Part shown: positions 16,163 through 24,700 of the stretch, piece by piece
Position numbering within the stretch: position 1 is the first letter of the stretch
Layout: the number at the start of each line of letters is the position of its first letter
Made by a program: the position numbers and the translations under genes
Source: Phytomonospora endophytica
GTDB lineage: Bacteria > Actinomycetota > Actinomycetes > Mycobacteriales > Micromonosporaceae
Length of the DNA: 37,661 nt
Direction: 5' to 3'
NCBI RefSeq assembly: GCF_014202425.1
Contig: NZ_JACHGT010000021.1
Coordinates: forward strand, 93,884-131,544
Notes under the pieces: generated by a model
Database searches by the model: none
What the model was told of the DNA's origin: nothing
Seen by the model: the letters and a program-made list of their open reading frames with translations, nothing else

Positions 16163-17373
16163 GGGGTCTCCTCTGCGGGGTGTGTGAAAGGTGTGCGGGG
16201 AAGCAGCAGCGGCGTCGCGAGCAGCAGCACGCCGGCCAGTCCGATGGCCGTGCGCGGTCCCAGCAGGCCGCCGAGGACGCCGAGGGTGACGGTGAGCAGT
16301 GCGGTCGCGCCCTTCGTCGTCACCGACCAGGCCGACAACGTGCGCGCGACACGATCGGCCGGGGTGCGTTCGAGGCGGAGGGCGGCGTAGACGGGGTTGA
16401 AGATCGCGCAGGAGAGGATGAGGCCGAACTCGACGCCCATCACCAGCAGCAGGCCCGGCGTCCCCGGCCCCACGAAGACCAGCCCGACCGGCCAGAACGC
16501 GCGCAGTACGCCCGATGTGAGCAGCACCCGGTGGGAACCGAAGCGCCCGGCGAGCGGGCGGGCCAGCCGCGAACCCAGGAGACCGCCGATCGCCGGAACG
16601 GCGAAGGCCAGGCCGTACTGCCAGGGCGTGAATCCGAGCCGGTCGAGCATGACGACGGTCAGCAGCGGCTGCGTGGCCATCAGCAGGCCGTTGAACAGGG
16701 CGGTGTTGAGGAACAGCGGGCGCAGGGCCGGGTCGGCCAGGATGTGGCGCCACCCGTCGAGCAGGTCTCCGGCGCGCATGCGCCCGCTGCTCGGGCGGGG
16801 TTCGGGTTCCCGGCCGCCCGCCGCGCGGATGCCGAGGGCGGACAGCAGGTAGCTGACCGCGTCGGCCACGACCGTCGCCATCAGGCCGAGGAACCCGACC
16901 GCCGCACCGCCGAGGGGCGGTCCGAGGATCGTGGCGGTCCAGGTCGTCGACTCCAGGCGGGCGCTGGCCGTGAGCAGGGCCTCGGCCGGGAGGAGGCCTT
17001 TCAGGTAGGCGCCGGAGGCGGCCTGGAAGGTGATGTCGGCGGCCGCGACGACGATCGCGACGAGCAGGAGCTGCGCGAAGGAGAGCACGCCGAACGCGTA
17101 GGCGGCGGGGATCGTGGCGAGCGCGGCGAACCGGACGAGGTCGGCCCCGATCAGGACCCGCCGTTTCCGGCGGAACTCGATCCACGGGCCGAGCGGTACG
17201 GCGACGGCCGCGCCGACCGCCGCGCCCGCCGAGGACAGGACCGCGACCTCGGCCGGGCCCGCGTGCAGCACCTCGATCGCGATGAGGGGGAGCGCGCCGA
17301 AGGCGAGCCAGGTGCCGAGGGCGCCGACGCCGTAGGCGGCCCGGAAGCGGCCGAACTCGCGCTCGTTTCTCAT
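16159..17373 (-). CDS. MFS transporter
   Basis: 404-residue major facilitator protein with about twelve hydrophobic segments. The N-terminal half carries a loop between helices 2 and 3 with PLGPWIEFRRKRRVLIGADL, the usual MFS motif A position with basic residues. A central hydrophilic loop follows (AAGGREPEPRPSSGRMRAG), then the second six-helix half starting near ALRPLFLNTALFNG. It resembles the drug or siderophore exporter branch. It is transcribed with the isochorismatase-like gene and divergent from a LysR regulator, so the pair is probably induced by a small molecule sensed by that regulator; the cargo is unknown. Start ATG 17373 has GGGAGG upstream. Confidence 0.88.
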   Translation of the reverse strand: MRNEREFGRFRAAYGVGALGTWLAFGALPLIAIEVLHAGPAEVAVLSSAGAAVGAAVAVPLGPWIEFRRKRRVLIGADLVRFAALATIPAAYAFGVLSFAQLLLVAIVVAAADITFQAASGAYLKGLLPAEALLTASARLESTTWTATILGPPLGGAAVGFLGLMATVVADAVSYLLSALGIRAAGGREPEPRPSSGRMRAGDLLDGWRHILADPALRPLFLNTALFNGLLMATQPLLTVVMLDRLGFTPWQYGLAFAVPAIGGLLGSRLARPLAGRFGSHRVLLTSGVLRAFWPVGLVFVGPGTPGLLLVMGVEFGLILSCAIFNPVYAALRLERTPADRVARTLSAWSVTTKGATALLTVTLGVLGGLLGPRTAIGLAGVLLLATPLLLPRTPFTHPAEETP

Positions 17374-17501
17374 CTCGCGTGCCTCCCGAGTCGTACAACC
17401 GATCCGTGTCCGAAGGCATCAAAGCGGGGGGCGTGGCCTGCGGTCAAACAACCGGGAAACCGAACGTGCACAACCATTGGTTGTGCGTTTAGGCTGTCGG
17501 C
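17374..17501. promoter_or_regulatory. LysR-type divergent operator with perfect palindrome
   Basis: GCACAACC (17468-17475), spacer ATT, and the exact complement GGTTGTGC (17479-17486) form a LysR-style inverted repeat directly before TAGGCT (17490-17495), the probable -10 of a leaderless lysR transcript starting at ATG 17502. Two more ACAACC half-sites lie at about 17392-17400 and 17445-17452, nearer the divergent MFS gene. This fits the usual arrangement of a recognition site on the regulator and activation half-sites toward the target gene. Confidence 0.65.
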
Positions 17502-18434
17502 ATGGATCTCGACGCCGTCCGCACCTTCGTCGCCGTCGCCGACGCCGGGCAGTTCCAGGAAGCGGCCGCCGACCTGTCGGTCACCCAGCAGGCGGTCTCC
17601 AAACGTGTCGCCGCCCTCGAACGCGTCCTCGGGGTCCGCCTGTTCACACGCGTCCCGCGCGGCGCGGCCCTCACCATCGACGGGCAGGCCTTCCTGCCCC
17701 ACGCCCGCGAGCTGCTGCGCGTCGCCGAACGCGCGGTCGCCTCGGTCCGCGCCGGTGCCCGGCCCCTCCGCGTCGACGTGCTGGCCTCCCGCAGCGCGGC
17801 CTCGGCCCTCATGCGCGGCTTCCACCGCGCTCACCCCGACGTCGAACTCGACGTGCTGATGCTCTTCGAGATCGACGCGGCCGTCGCCGCCGTCCGCGCG
17901 GGCACCATCGACGCCACCTTCCGGGCCGTCGCCATGCCCGGCAAGCCGCTCCCCGCGGACATGGCCGCCGAACGCGTCATCGACGAACCGCTCGAACTGC
18001 TCACCGGCCCCGCCCACGTCCTCGCCAACGAGCGGTCGGTGCCCATGGCGCGCCTCGCCGGGCACCGGATCTGGATGCCCGGCATCGTCCCCGGCACCGA
18101 ATGGGGTGCCTACTACGACGAGCTCACCGCCGCCTTCGGCCTGACGATCGAGGCGACCGGCCCGAACTTCGGCTCCGACGCGCTCCTCGACACGATCGCC
18201 GACACCCCCGCGCTCGCGACCTTCATGGGCGGCGGCACCCGCCTCGTCTGGCCCGAAGGCCACGGCCTGCGCCGGATCCCGATCACCGACCCGGTGCCGG
18301 TGTACCCGCATTCGCTGCTGTGGCGGCGGGCGAATCCGCACCCGGGGCTCGAAGCCCTGCGGCGGCATCTCGCGGCGACGAGGACCGCGGCGGTCCCGGC
18401 GGTGACGTGGACGCCGTCGTGGGCGGCGACCTGA
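17502..18434 (+). CDS. LysR-family transcriptional regulator
   Basis: 310 residues. The N-terminal winged helix-turn-helix is MDLDAVRTFVAVADAGQFQE, continuing AAADLSVTQQAVSKRVAALE, ending with RLFTRVPRGAALTIDGQAFL (about 1-65), the standard LysR start. The remaining 220 residues form the periplasmic-binding-like sensor with two subdomains. It is divergent from the MFS/isochorismatase pair and separated from it by a palindrome, so it most likely controls that pair and itself. The inducer is not predictable. Confidence 0.92.
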   Translation: MDLDAVRTFVAVADAGQFQEAAADLSVTQQAVSKRVAALERVLGVRLFTRVPRGAALTIDGQAFLPHARELLRVAERAVASVRAGARPLRVDVLASRSAASALMRGFHRAHPDVELDVLMLFEIDAAVAAVRAGTIDATFRAVAMPGKPLPADMAAERVIDEPLELLTGPAHVLANERSVPMARLAGHRIWMPGIVPGTEWGAYYDELTAAFGLTIEATGPNFGSDALLDTIADTPALATFMGGGTRLVWPEGHGLRRIPITDPVPVYPHSLLWRRANPHPGLEALRRHLAATRTAAVPAVTWTPSWAAT

Positions 18435-18503
18435 GACCCCGCTGACCTCACCTGAGACTCCCCTGAGATCCACACCCGCCGCCCCCGCCCTCGCCCGTAC
18501 GGT
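18431..18503 (+). promoter_or_regulatory. Phased CTGA repeats and leaderless promoter of the hydrolase-ABC gene
   Basis: CTGA occurs at 18431, 18442, 18452 and 18463, that is at 11, 10 and 11 base steps, three of them as CTGAGA. Direct repeats on one helical face are typical of OmpR/PhoB-type response regulator sites. TACGGT (18498-18503), six bases before ATG 18510, is a probable -10 of a leaderless transcript. The first repeat overlaps the lysR stop. The binding protein is unknown. Confidence 0.5.
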
Positions 18504-18509
18504 CTACCC

Positions 18510-21092
18510 ATGCGCAAATGGCTGGCTAAACGCCGCGCCTGGGTCATCGCGGCGGCGGTGCTCCTGGCGGTGGCCGGCGGCGCCTTCGTCTGGCAGCAGG
18601 CGACGGGCCCCGGCGGCTTCGAGAAGCACGAGGAGCGGCTGACCGTGTCCTCCGGCCCGGGGCGGGCCGAACCCATCGCCCTCGACACCGCCTTCTACGT
18701 CCCCGATCAGACCCCGGCCCCGGCGGTCCTGCTGGCGCACGGTTTCGGCGGCACCAAGGACTCCGTGGACGCCCAGGCCGCCGAGCTGGCCGGCGCCGGT
18801 TACGCGGTCCTGACCTACACCGCGCGAGGTTTCGGCGAGTCCGAGGGCACGATCCACCTCAACCAGCCCGACTTCGAGGTCAACGACGCCCGGGGCCTCC
18901 TCGACTGGCTCGCCGGGCGCGAAGAGGTCGAACTCGACCGGGCCGGCGACCCGCGCGTCGCCGCCGTCGGCGGCTCCTACGGCGGCGCGCTCGCGCTGCT
19001 GCTCGCCGGTTACGACGAGCGCGTCGACGCCGTCGTCCCGCAGATCACCTGGAACGACCTGTCGACGGCGCTGTTCCCGAACAACCTCGCCACCGCGCCG
19101 ACCGGTCCCTTCGAGACCGATCAGCCCCACGACGGCGTCCTCAAACGCACCTGGGCGGGTCTGTTCTTCGCCACCGGCATGGCCGGGGGTGGCGGCTTCT
19201 TCGGCGCCGGGAACGGGGCCCCGCCGGCGGATCCGTCGAAGTACGATCCCGCCTGCGGCCGCTGGGACCCGAGCGTCTGCGCCGTCTACCAGCGCATCGT
19301 CGCCTCGGGCGAGCTCGACGAGGAGGCCATGACGCTGCTCGACGGCGCCAGCCCGAAGACGATCCTCGACCGGATCACCGCCCCGACGCTGCTCGTCCAG
19401 GGCGAGGCCGACACCCTCTTCGGTCTCGACCAGGCCGACGCCAACGCCCGCGGCATCACCGGCGCGCCCGTCCGGGTCGCCTGGTACGCCGGCGGCCACG
19501 ACGCCACCGGCCCCGAAGGCGACCGCGACCGCGTCAACCTCCTCACCGGGCAGTGGCTCAACCACTACCTCAAGGGCGAGGGCGACGTCCCCGGCGAATC
19601 CTTCACCTACAGCACCGTCACCGGTGTCCGGAACCAGCAGCTGGACATGTCCACATTGGGCTATGTCGCCGACGCCTACCCGGGGCTCGACGGTTCGACG
19701 TCGAGCGCCATCGCGCTTTCCGGTCCGCCGCAGGCGATCGCGAGCCCACCGAACGGGACACCGGCCGCGTTGAGTTCGCTGCCGTCGATGGGTTCGCTGT
19801 CCAGCCTGGTCAGTTCGGGCCTGTCGCTGGACCTGCCGGGGCAGTTCGCCGCCTTCCAGTCCGAGGCGCTCACCGCGCCTCTGGAGATCACCGGCGCCCC
19901 GACGGTCTCGGTCAAGGCGGCCTCCCCGACGGGTGAGGCGACGCTCTACTTCAAGCTCTACGACGTCTCCGACGACGGCGGCGCGACCCTCCCCAATGGA
20001 CTGATCGCGCCGGTGAAGCTGACCGGCCTGCCCACCGACATCGCCGCGGCCACCCCGGTCCAGGTCCGCCTGCCCGGCATCGCGCACCGTTTCGAGGCCG
20101 GGCACCGGTTGCGCCTGGTCATCGCGACCGCCGACCAGGCCTACGCCAACCCCGTCGAGCCGGTCACCTACCAGGTGGCGGTCGACGGTCCGCTGGCCGC
20201 GCCGAGCGTCACCGCCGACGTGCTGCCCAGCGAGGACAGCCTCTGGATGATCGCGCTGATCGTCGTGCTCATCGCGATTCCCGGCGGGATCCTGGCGGCG
20301 TGGCTCATCGCCCGCTACCGCGGACGCCGCCGTGACCGCAGCGTGCACGCCCCCGACGCCGACACCCCGCTGGTCGTCTCGGATCTGCGCAAGACCTACA
20401 AGGACGGCTTCGTGGCCGTCGACGGCGTCGACTTCCGCGTCGAACGCGGCCAGGTCGTCGGCCTCCTCGGCCCCAACGGCGCCGGTAAGACCACGACCCT
20501 GCGGACCCTCATGGGCCTGCTGCAACCGACCGGCGGCACCATGACCGTCTTCGGCCACAAGGTCGGCCCGGGCGCGCCGGTCCTGTCGCGCCTCGGCGCG
20601 CTCGTCGAGGGCCCGGGCCTGCTCCCGCACCTGTCCGGAATGGACAACCTGCGGCTGTACTGGCGCTCCACGGGCCGCCCGATCGAGGAGGCGCACCTCG
20701 ACGAGGTCGTCAAGATCGCCGACCTCGGCGACCGCATCGACCGCAAGGTCCGCAAGTACTCGCACGGCATGAAGCAGCGCGTCGCCATCGCGCAGGCCAT
20801 GCTCGGGCTCCCCGAACTGCTCGTACTCGACGAGCCGACCGACGGGCTCGACCCGCCGCAGATCGCCGAGATGCGCCGCGTGCTGCACGACTACGCGCGC
20901 GACGGCCGGGCGGTGCTGGTGTCCTCGCACCTGCTCGCCGAGGTCGAACAGACCTGCACGCACGTGGTCGTGATGAGCCGCGGCCGGGTCGTCGGCGCCG
21001 GTGAGGTCGCCGACGTGATCGGCACCGGAACCGGTGCGCGCCTTGAGGACGCGTTCCTCACGCTGGTGGAGAACGTTGGGAGCCGCACATGA
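18510..21092 (+). CDS. Exported alpha/beta hydrolase fused to ABC-transporter ATPase
   Basis: 860 residues in one chain. A signal/anchor helix lies at about 10-29. An X-prolyl dipeptidyl-peptidase/CocE-like hydrolase follows (about 40-370) with Ser156 in GGSYGG, Asp301 in QGEADTLF and His330 in YAGGHDATG, plus Cys249 and Cys257 that could form a disulfide. Then come a beta-sandwich C-terminal domain (about 455-570) and a second membrane helix (578-600). Finally a cytosolic ABC ATPase has Walker A GPNGAGKTTT (654-663), a variant signature YSHGMKQR (750-757), Walker B LLVLDEPTDGLDPP and a switch histidine in LVSSHLLAE. The topology (outside hydrolase, inside ATPase, two membrane spans) is consistent. 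Translation is coupled by ATGA to the permease gene. It probably works as an export system with a surface hydrolase; the substrate is unknown. Confidence 0.88.
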   Translation: MRKWLAKRRAWVIAAAVLLAVAGGAFVWQQATGPGGFEKHEERLTVSSGPGRAEPIALDTAFYVPDQTPAPAVLLAHGFGGTKDSVDAQAAELAGAGYAVLTYTARGFGESEGTIHLNQPDFEVNDARGLLDWLAGREEVELDRAGDPRVAAVGGSYGGALALLLAGYDERVDAVVPQITWNDLSTALFPNNLATAPTGPFETDQPHDGVLKRTWAGLFFATGMAGGGGFFGAGNGAPPADPSKYDPACGRWDPSVCAVYQRIVASGELDEEAMTLLDGASPKTILDRITAPTLLVQGEADTLFGLDQADANARGITGAPVRVAWYAGGHDATGPEGDRDRVNLLTGQWLNHYLKGEGDVPGESFTYSTVTGVRNQQLDMSTLGYVADAYPGLDGSTSSAIALSGPPQAIASPPNGTPAALSSLPSMGSLSSLVSSGLSLDLPGQFAAFQSEALTAPLEITGAPTVSVKAASPTGEATLYFKLYDVSDDGGATLPNGLIAPVKLTGLPTDIAAATPVQVRLPGIAHRFEAGHRLRLVIATADQAYANPVEPVTYQVAVDGPLAAPSVTADVLPSEDSLWMIALIVVLIAIPGGILAAWLIARYRGRRRDRSVHAPDADTPLVVSDLRKTYKDGFVAVDGVDFRVERGQVVGLLGPNGAGKTTTLRTLMGLLQPTGGTMTVFGHKVGPGAPVLSRLGALVEGPGLLPHLSGMDNLRLYWRSTGRPIEEAHLDEVVKIADLGDRIDRKVRKYSHGMKQRVAIAQAMLGLPELLVLDEPTDGLDPPQIAEMRRVLHDYARDGRAVLVSSHLLAEVEQTCTHVVVMSRGRVVGAGEVADVIGTGTGARLEDAFLTLVENVGSRT

Positions 21093-21973
21093 CCGTCCAG
21101 ACCGCCGAGCCGCGCGCCGACGGCGCCGCCGCCAGTTACCGGCCCGGCAAGACGCTGACCTTCGCCACGGAGTTCCGCCGGCAGTTCACCCGCCGTCGTA
21201 CACAGTGGACGCTCGGGCTGCTCGCCCTGTTGCCGCTGGTGCTGCTGATCGCCTTCGAGGTGGGCGGCAGCTCCAGCGAGGGCGGCAACGACGGTGGCGG
21301 CTTCGACGCCATGGCCGACCTCGGCACCGCGGGCGCGGCGAACTTCACGCTCTTCGCGATGCTGGTCTCGTCGACGTTCCTGATGGTCGTGGTGTTCGCG
21401 ATGTTCTGCGGCGACACCGTCGCCGGCGAGGCGAGCTGGGGGAGCCTGCGCTACCTGCTGGCGACGCCGGTCCCGCGCGGTCGGCTGCTGTCGGTGAAAC
21501 TCGCGGTGGCGCTGGCCTACTGCGCGCTGTCCATGGTCGTCCTCACCGGGATGTCCATCGTGGTGGGTGGGATCGCCTACGGCTGGGGTCCGCTCCGCGC
21601 GCCCCTCGGCGGCGAGATCGCCTCCCCGGAGGCGTTGTGGCGGGTGCTGGCCGTCGCCGGGTACCTCGCGGTGACACTGCTGGTCGTGGCCGGGCTGGCG
21701 TTCCTGCTGTCGGTGCTGACCGACGCGCCGCTGGGAGCGGTCGGCGGGGCCGTCCTGCTGTTCATCGTGTCGAACATCCTCGACGCCGTGACCGCCCTGG
21801 GCGACCTCCGCGACATCCTGCCGACGCGGTATACGACGGCCTGGCTGGGGCTCCTGTCGCCGAGCGCGCAGACCGACGACATGGTGCGCGGCGTGGTCGT
21901 CGCCCTGGTCTACGGGACGGTTTTCAGCGCGATCGCGTTCTGGCGCTTCACGCGCAAGGACGTCACGTCCTGA
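21089..21973 (+). CDS. ABC transporter permease (ABC-2 type)
   Basis: 294 residues: a cytosolic N-terminus ending in a basic stretch (FRRQFTRRRTQ), a first membrane helix (LGLLALLPLVLLIAFEV), a Gly/Ser-rich outer loop, then five more helices, the ABC-2/NatB-like permease plan. GEASWGSLRYLLATPVPRGR is the conserved cytosolic coupling segment of this family (VAGE...GTLR...PVSR). ATG 21089 overlaps the stop of the hydrolase-ATPase gene by four bases, so this is its membrane partner. A strong terminator follows. Confidence 0.9.
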   Translation: MTVQTAEPRADGAAASYRPGKTLTFATEFRRQFTRRRTQWTLGLLALLPLVLLIAFEVGGSSSEGGNDGGGFDAMADLGTAGAANFTLFAMLVSSTFLMVVVFAMFCGDTVAGEASWGSLRYLLATPVPRGRLLSVKLAVALAYCALSMVVLTGMSIVVGGIAYGWGPLRAPLGGEIASPEALWRVLAVAGYLAVTLLVVAGLAFLLSVLTDAPLGAVGGAVLLFIVSNILDAVTALGDLRDILPTRYTTAWLGLLSPSAQTDDMVRGVVVALVYGTVFSAIAFWRFTRKDVTS

Positions 21974-21981
21974 GCTGACAT

Positions 21982-22018
21982 GACGAAGGGCGGGCCGTTT
22001 CGCGGCCCGCCCTTCGTC
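21982..22018. terminator. Bidirectional intrinsic terminator
   Basis: A perfect 16-bp hairpin (GACGAAGGGCGGGCCG at 21982-21997 and its complement at 22003-22018, loop TTTCG) is followed by GTTT. It lies between the permease (plus) and the convergent minus-strand gene ending at 22026, and can serve both. Confidence 0.9.
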
Positions 22019-22025
22019 GTTTCCG

Positions 22026-23024
22026 TCACCAGTACAGGGCGTCCTTGAGGGCCTCGATCAGGTTGAAGTTCGCCGACTCGGTGAGCTGCTCGGTGACGTC
22101 CCTGGACTTGTCGGTCCACTCGCCGGTCGGGCCGCAGTGCGTCAGGACGAGGAAGGGGCCGACGATGTCGACGCGGAACCAGTGGGTGTTGTCGATCCGG
22201 GCCCGCGCCTTCCAGCGGACGTCGAACTTCTCCGGCATGTCCCAGCGTTTGTCGGTGCTGAGGCTCTCGTCGCGCGGGAAGCCGAAGACCTGGTAGGAGA
22301 CCTGGTAGTCGCCGTCGGCGCTCATGTAGTAGCCCTCGATGCGGGCGTCGCAGCCGGCCAGGTACTTCTTGGAGGCCTTGTCACGGCCCGCGTCGGGGCA
22401 GTCGTCGCCGTGCGTCCAGGAGTCCCCGAGCTCGAAGTCGTGGGTCTCGCCGGTATTGATGTCGGTGAGGATGAGCTCCTCGGCGAAGATCTCCTCGGCT
22501 AGCAGCGGCTCCGACCACGGCGGCGCCTCGGACTCGGCGGGCGTGATGGTGGCGGTGTCGCCGCCGCCCGAGCCGTCGCCGGGCCGCGCCAGCGCGACGG
22601 CCACGGCGGCGCCCACGACGAGGACGACGAGCCCGATGATCCCGAGGACGACGGCGAAGCCGCGACGTGACTTGGCGGGTGGAGGCGGCGGGGGGAAGCC
22701 CCAGGCGGGCGGGGCCTCGCCTGGTGTGAACGGGGGACCCGCAGGGGTGGGTTCGCCCGGCGGGACCGCCGGATCGGCGGGCGCCGGCCGGTGCTGTGGC
22801 GCGGCTTCGGGAGCGGCGGACGTATCCGTGCCGGCCATGGGGACGCCGGACTCGGCGGAAGGGATCGGCGCGGGCACGGCCGTGTGGGAGGCCGGGGTCG
22901 CCGCCTGCTCGTCCGGAGCCGCGGTCGCCGCGGGAAAGGCGATCGCGGTGGTCGGCGGCTCGGGTTCGGCGGCGGGAACCGGTGGCCTCGCGGGCACGGG
23001 GGATCCAGGGGGTGTTGCGGGCAT
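22026..23024 (-). CDS. Membrane-anchored extracellular protein with Pro/Ala-rich N-terminus (paralog A)
   Basis: 332 residues. About 115 N-terminal residues are very rich in Pro and Ala and probably lie in the cytosol, ending in PPPPPPAKSRRG. One membrane helix (about 121-146) follows, then an extracellular domain with DSWTHGDDCPD, AGCDARIEGYYMSADGDYQ, VSYQVFGF and LTHCGPTG. The domain matches those of the two upstream genes (23116-23904 and 24045-24686): a Ser/Thr-Trp-x-His start, a cysteine, then GC-RIEG-Y-S-DG and a strand ending in a VFG-like motif. ATG 23024 has GAGG before it. The function is unknown. The Pro-rich tail may bind cytosolic partners, which is inference. Confidence 0.83.
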   Translation of the reverse strand: MPATPPGSPVPARPPVPAAEPEPPTTAIAFPAATAAPDEQAATPASHTAVPAPIPSAESGVPMAGTDTSAAPEAAPQHRPAPADPAVPPGEPTPAGPPFTPGEAPPAWGFPPPPPPAKSRRGFAVVLGIIGLVVLVVGAAVAVALARPGDGSGGGDTATITPAESEAPPWSEPLLAEEIFAEELILTDINTGETHDFELGDSWTHGDDCPDAGRDKASKKYLAGCDARIEGYYMSADGDYQVSYQVFGFPRDESLSTDKRWDMPEKFDVRWKARARIDNTHWFRVDIVGPFLVLTHCGPTGEWTDKSRDVTEQLTESANFNLIEALKDALYW

Positions 23025-23115
23025 CGGGCGACCTCATGTGCTGGGCGATGTCGATCGGCGTTGTCCATCGGCATCGTCGATCTGGGCGCCATCATCATGC
23101 CTCACACACCGGTGG

Positions 23116-23904
23116 TCACCGCCAGTGGAATACCGCCACATGATCGGCGTGGAAGTAGTGCAGCAGCTCCTCGGCGTCGGACACGATCGTCTCGTCGTCG
23201 CTGTCGATCGCCGCCGAGGTGACGATCAGGTACTCCTTGTTCGCGTCGACGCTCCCGCCCGACATCTTCGCGTCCACCGAGGTCCCCTCCGGCTGGAACG
23301 CGTAGGACGTCCAGTCCAGGCGGTAGGCGGCGTCCTCGGCGGCGGCGGCGTCGCCGAAGACGAGCACCTGCTCGGCGAGGAGGGTGTGCCCGTCCTTCGA
23401 ACGGTAGGCGCCTTCGATGCGGTACTGGCAGCCGAGTTCGATGAGCTCGTCGGCGTCACCGCTGAACAGCGCGGCCGAGCCGCAGTCGCCGTGGTCCCAG
23501 CTCTCGACCTTCTCGGCGAAGCCGGTGGCCTCGCCCAGCCGGAAGTCCCAGTCGCCGGCGTAGATCTCGTCGGCGTGCAGCCGCTCCTCGAACGGCGGTG
23601 CCGGGACCGCGACCGGCGGGTCCTCGCCGAGCGGGTCGCCGGGTTCGCGCGGGTTGCCGCCGTTGACCAGGAACAGCCCGAGGATCGCCACGACCGCCAG
23701 GATCACCGTCCCGAACACCGCCAGCAGCACGATCGGCCCACGCTGCGGCCGCGGTGACTCCTGCTCGACGTGGACGCCGAGCCACGCCCGGTCCACGGCG
23801 TCCGGCCCGGGCGCGTACGTCGGCGGCTGCGGCGGCAGGATCTCCGGCGCGTGCTCGGGCCGACTGCCCAAGCCGGACTGCGGAGGCTGCGCGGGGTCGG
23901 TCAC
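23116..23904 (-). CDS. Membrane-anchored extracellular protein (paralog B)
   Basis: 262 residues: a Pro-rich cytosolic N-terminus (about 1-55), a membrane helix (IVLLAVFGTVILAVVAILGL, about 58-77) and an extracellular domain with ESWDHGDCGSAALF, ELGCQYRIEGAYRSKDGH and EQVLVFGD. The paired cysteines and the GC-RIEG-Y-S-DG motif show common descent with the downstream gene and with the divergent gene at 24045. GTG 23904 is preceded by GAGGAG. A gap of 91 bases separates it from paralog A on the same strand. No catalytic motif is visible. Confidence 0.82.
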   Translation of the reverse strand: MTDPAQPPQSGLGSRPEHAPEILPPQPPTYAPGPDAVDRAWLGVHVEQESPRPQRGPIVLLAVFGTVILAVVAILGLFLVNGGNPREPGDPLGEDPPVAVPAPPFEERLHADEIYAGDWDFRLGEATGFAEKVESWDHGDCGSAALFSGDADELIELGCQYRIEGAYRSKDGHTLLAEQVLVFGDAAAAEDAAYRLDWTSYAFQPEGTSVDAKMSGGSVDANKEYLIVTSAAIDSDDETIVSDAEELLHYFHADHVAVFHWR

Positions 23905-24044
23905 GAAAGCTCCTCGTTCGACGGCGGTTGCCTAGACCGATACTGCACCATCGGCGCTCCCGGCGGCACGGCTCACCGCGACGGGACAGCGTGAAACCGC
24001 CCGAACACGCATCATGGAGGACAACGCCCACGGGGGAGGTCGTT

Positions 24045-24686
24045 ATGACCACAGACAATCCACGTCCGCACCGGCGACGCCCGCTCACCATCGCGATCGG
24101 CGCCGCCGTCGCGCTGGTCGTCGCGGCGGCGCTCTTAGTTCCGCGACTGCTCGCCGACGACGCGACACCGGCGGCCGACACGACGCCGAGCGCGAGCCCG
24201 TCACACACCACCGAGCTCACCGCCGACGTGTTCGCGGCGGCACCGGAGCTCATCCGTCCCGGTGAGACCGAGTCCTTCGACAGCGTCGTCCGCGAGGACA
24301 CCTGGGAACACGCCGAGTGCCCGGTGAGCGGTGCGGCCGCCGAAGGCTGCCACCGGGCCGTGGAGGCGCTCTTCACCACCGCCGACGGACAGTTCCGAAT
24401 CACCGCGCTCGTCCTCGCCTACGACGACAAGGACCGGGCGACGGCGGCCTACGAACTCATCAACCTCGAAGACCGGGCCGGTGACGTGTTCGACTTCCAG
24501 CCCGAAGCGCGCCAGGACGGGCAGTACTGGTGGAAGCTGAGCCGGCTGCGCGTCTTCGTCGTCGCCACCACCGCCGGCCGCGCCGACGGGCGCGACCTCA
24601 CCGCGGAGCAGGACGAGCGGGCCGACGACCTCGCCGGCGCGCTCGGCGAGCACATCTCGGTGTACCTGCGCGAGCACTACGCCTGA
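24045..24686 (+). CDS. Membrane-anchored extracellular protein (paralog C)
   Basis: 213 residues: a short basic start (NPRPHRRRPL), a membrane helix (TIAIGAAVALVVAAALLVP, about 14-33), a Thr/Ser-rich linker and an extracellular domain with DTWEHAECPVSG, EGCHRAVEALFTTADGQFR and LVLAYDD. This is the same order of landmarks as paralogs A and B, though more diverged. It lacks their Pro-rich cytosolic part. ATG 24045 has GGGAGG upstream; longer in-frame extensions are not supported. It is divergent from paralog B across about 140 bases. Confidence 0.82.
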   Translation: MTTDNPRPHRRRPLTIAIGAAVALVVAAALLVPRLLADDATPAADTTPSASPSHTTELTADVFAAAPELIRPGETESFDSVVREDTWEHAECPVSGAAAEGCHRAVEALFTTADGQFRITALVLAYDDKDRATAAYELINLEDRAGDVFDFQPEARQDGQYWWKLSRLRVFVVATTAGRADGRDLTAEQDERADDLAGALGEHISVYLREHYA

Positions 24687-24700
24687 TCCGCCGTACCGGG

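Noticed and set aside
22981-24530. Secretion system or toxin function for the three membrane-anchored paralogs
   Set aside because: No toxin, secretion or enzymatic motif is visible; only paralogy and topology are supported.
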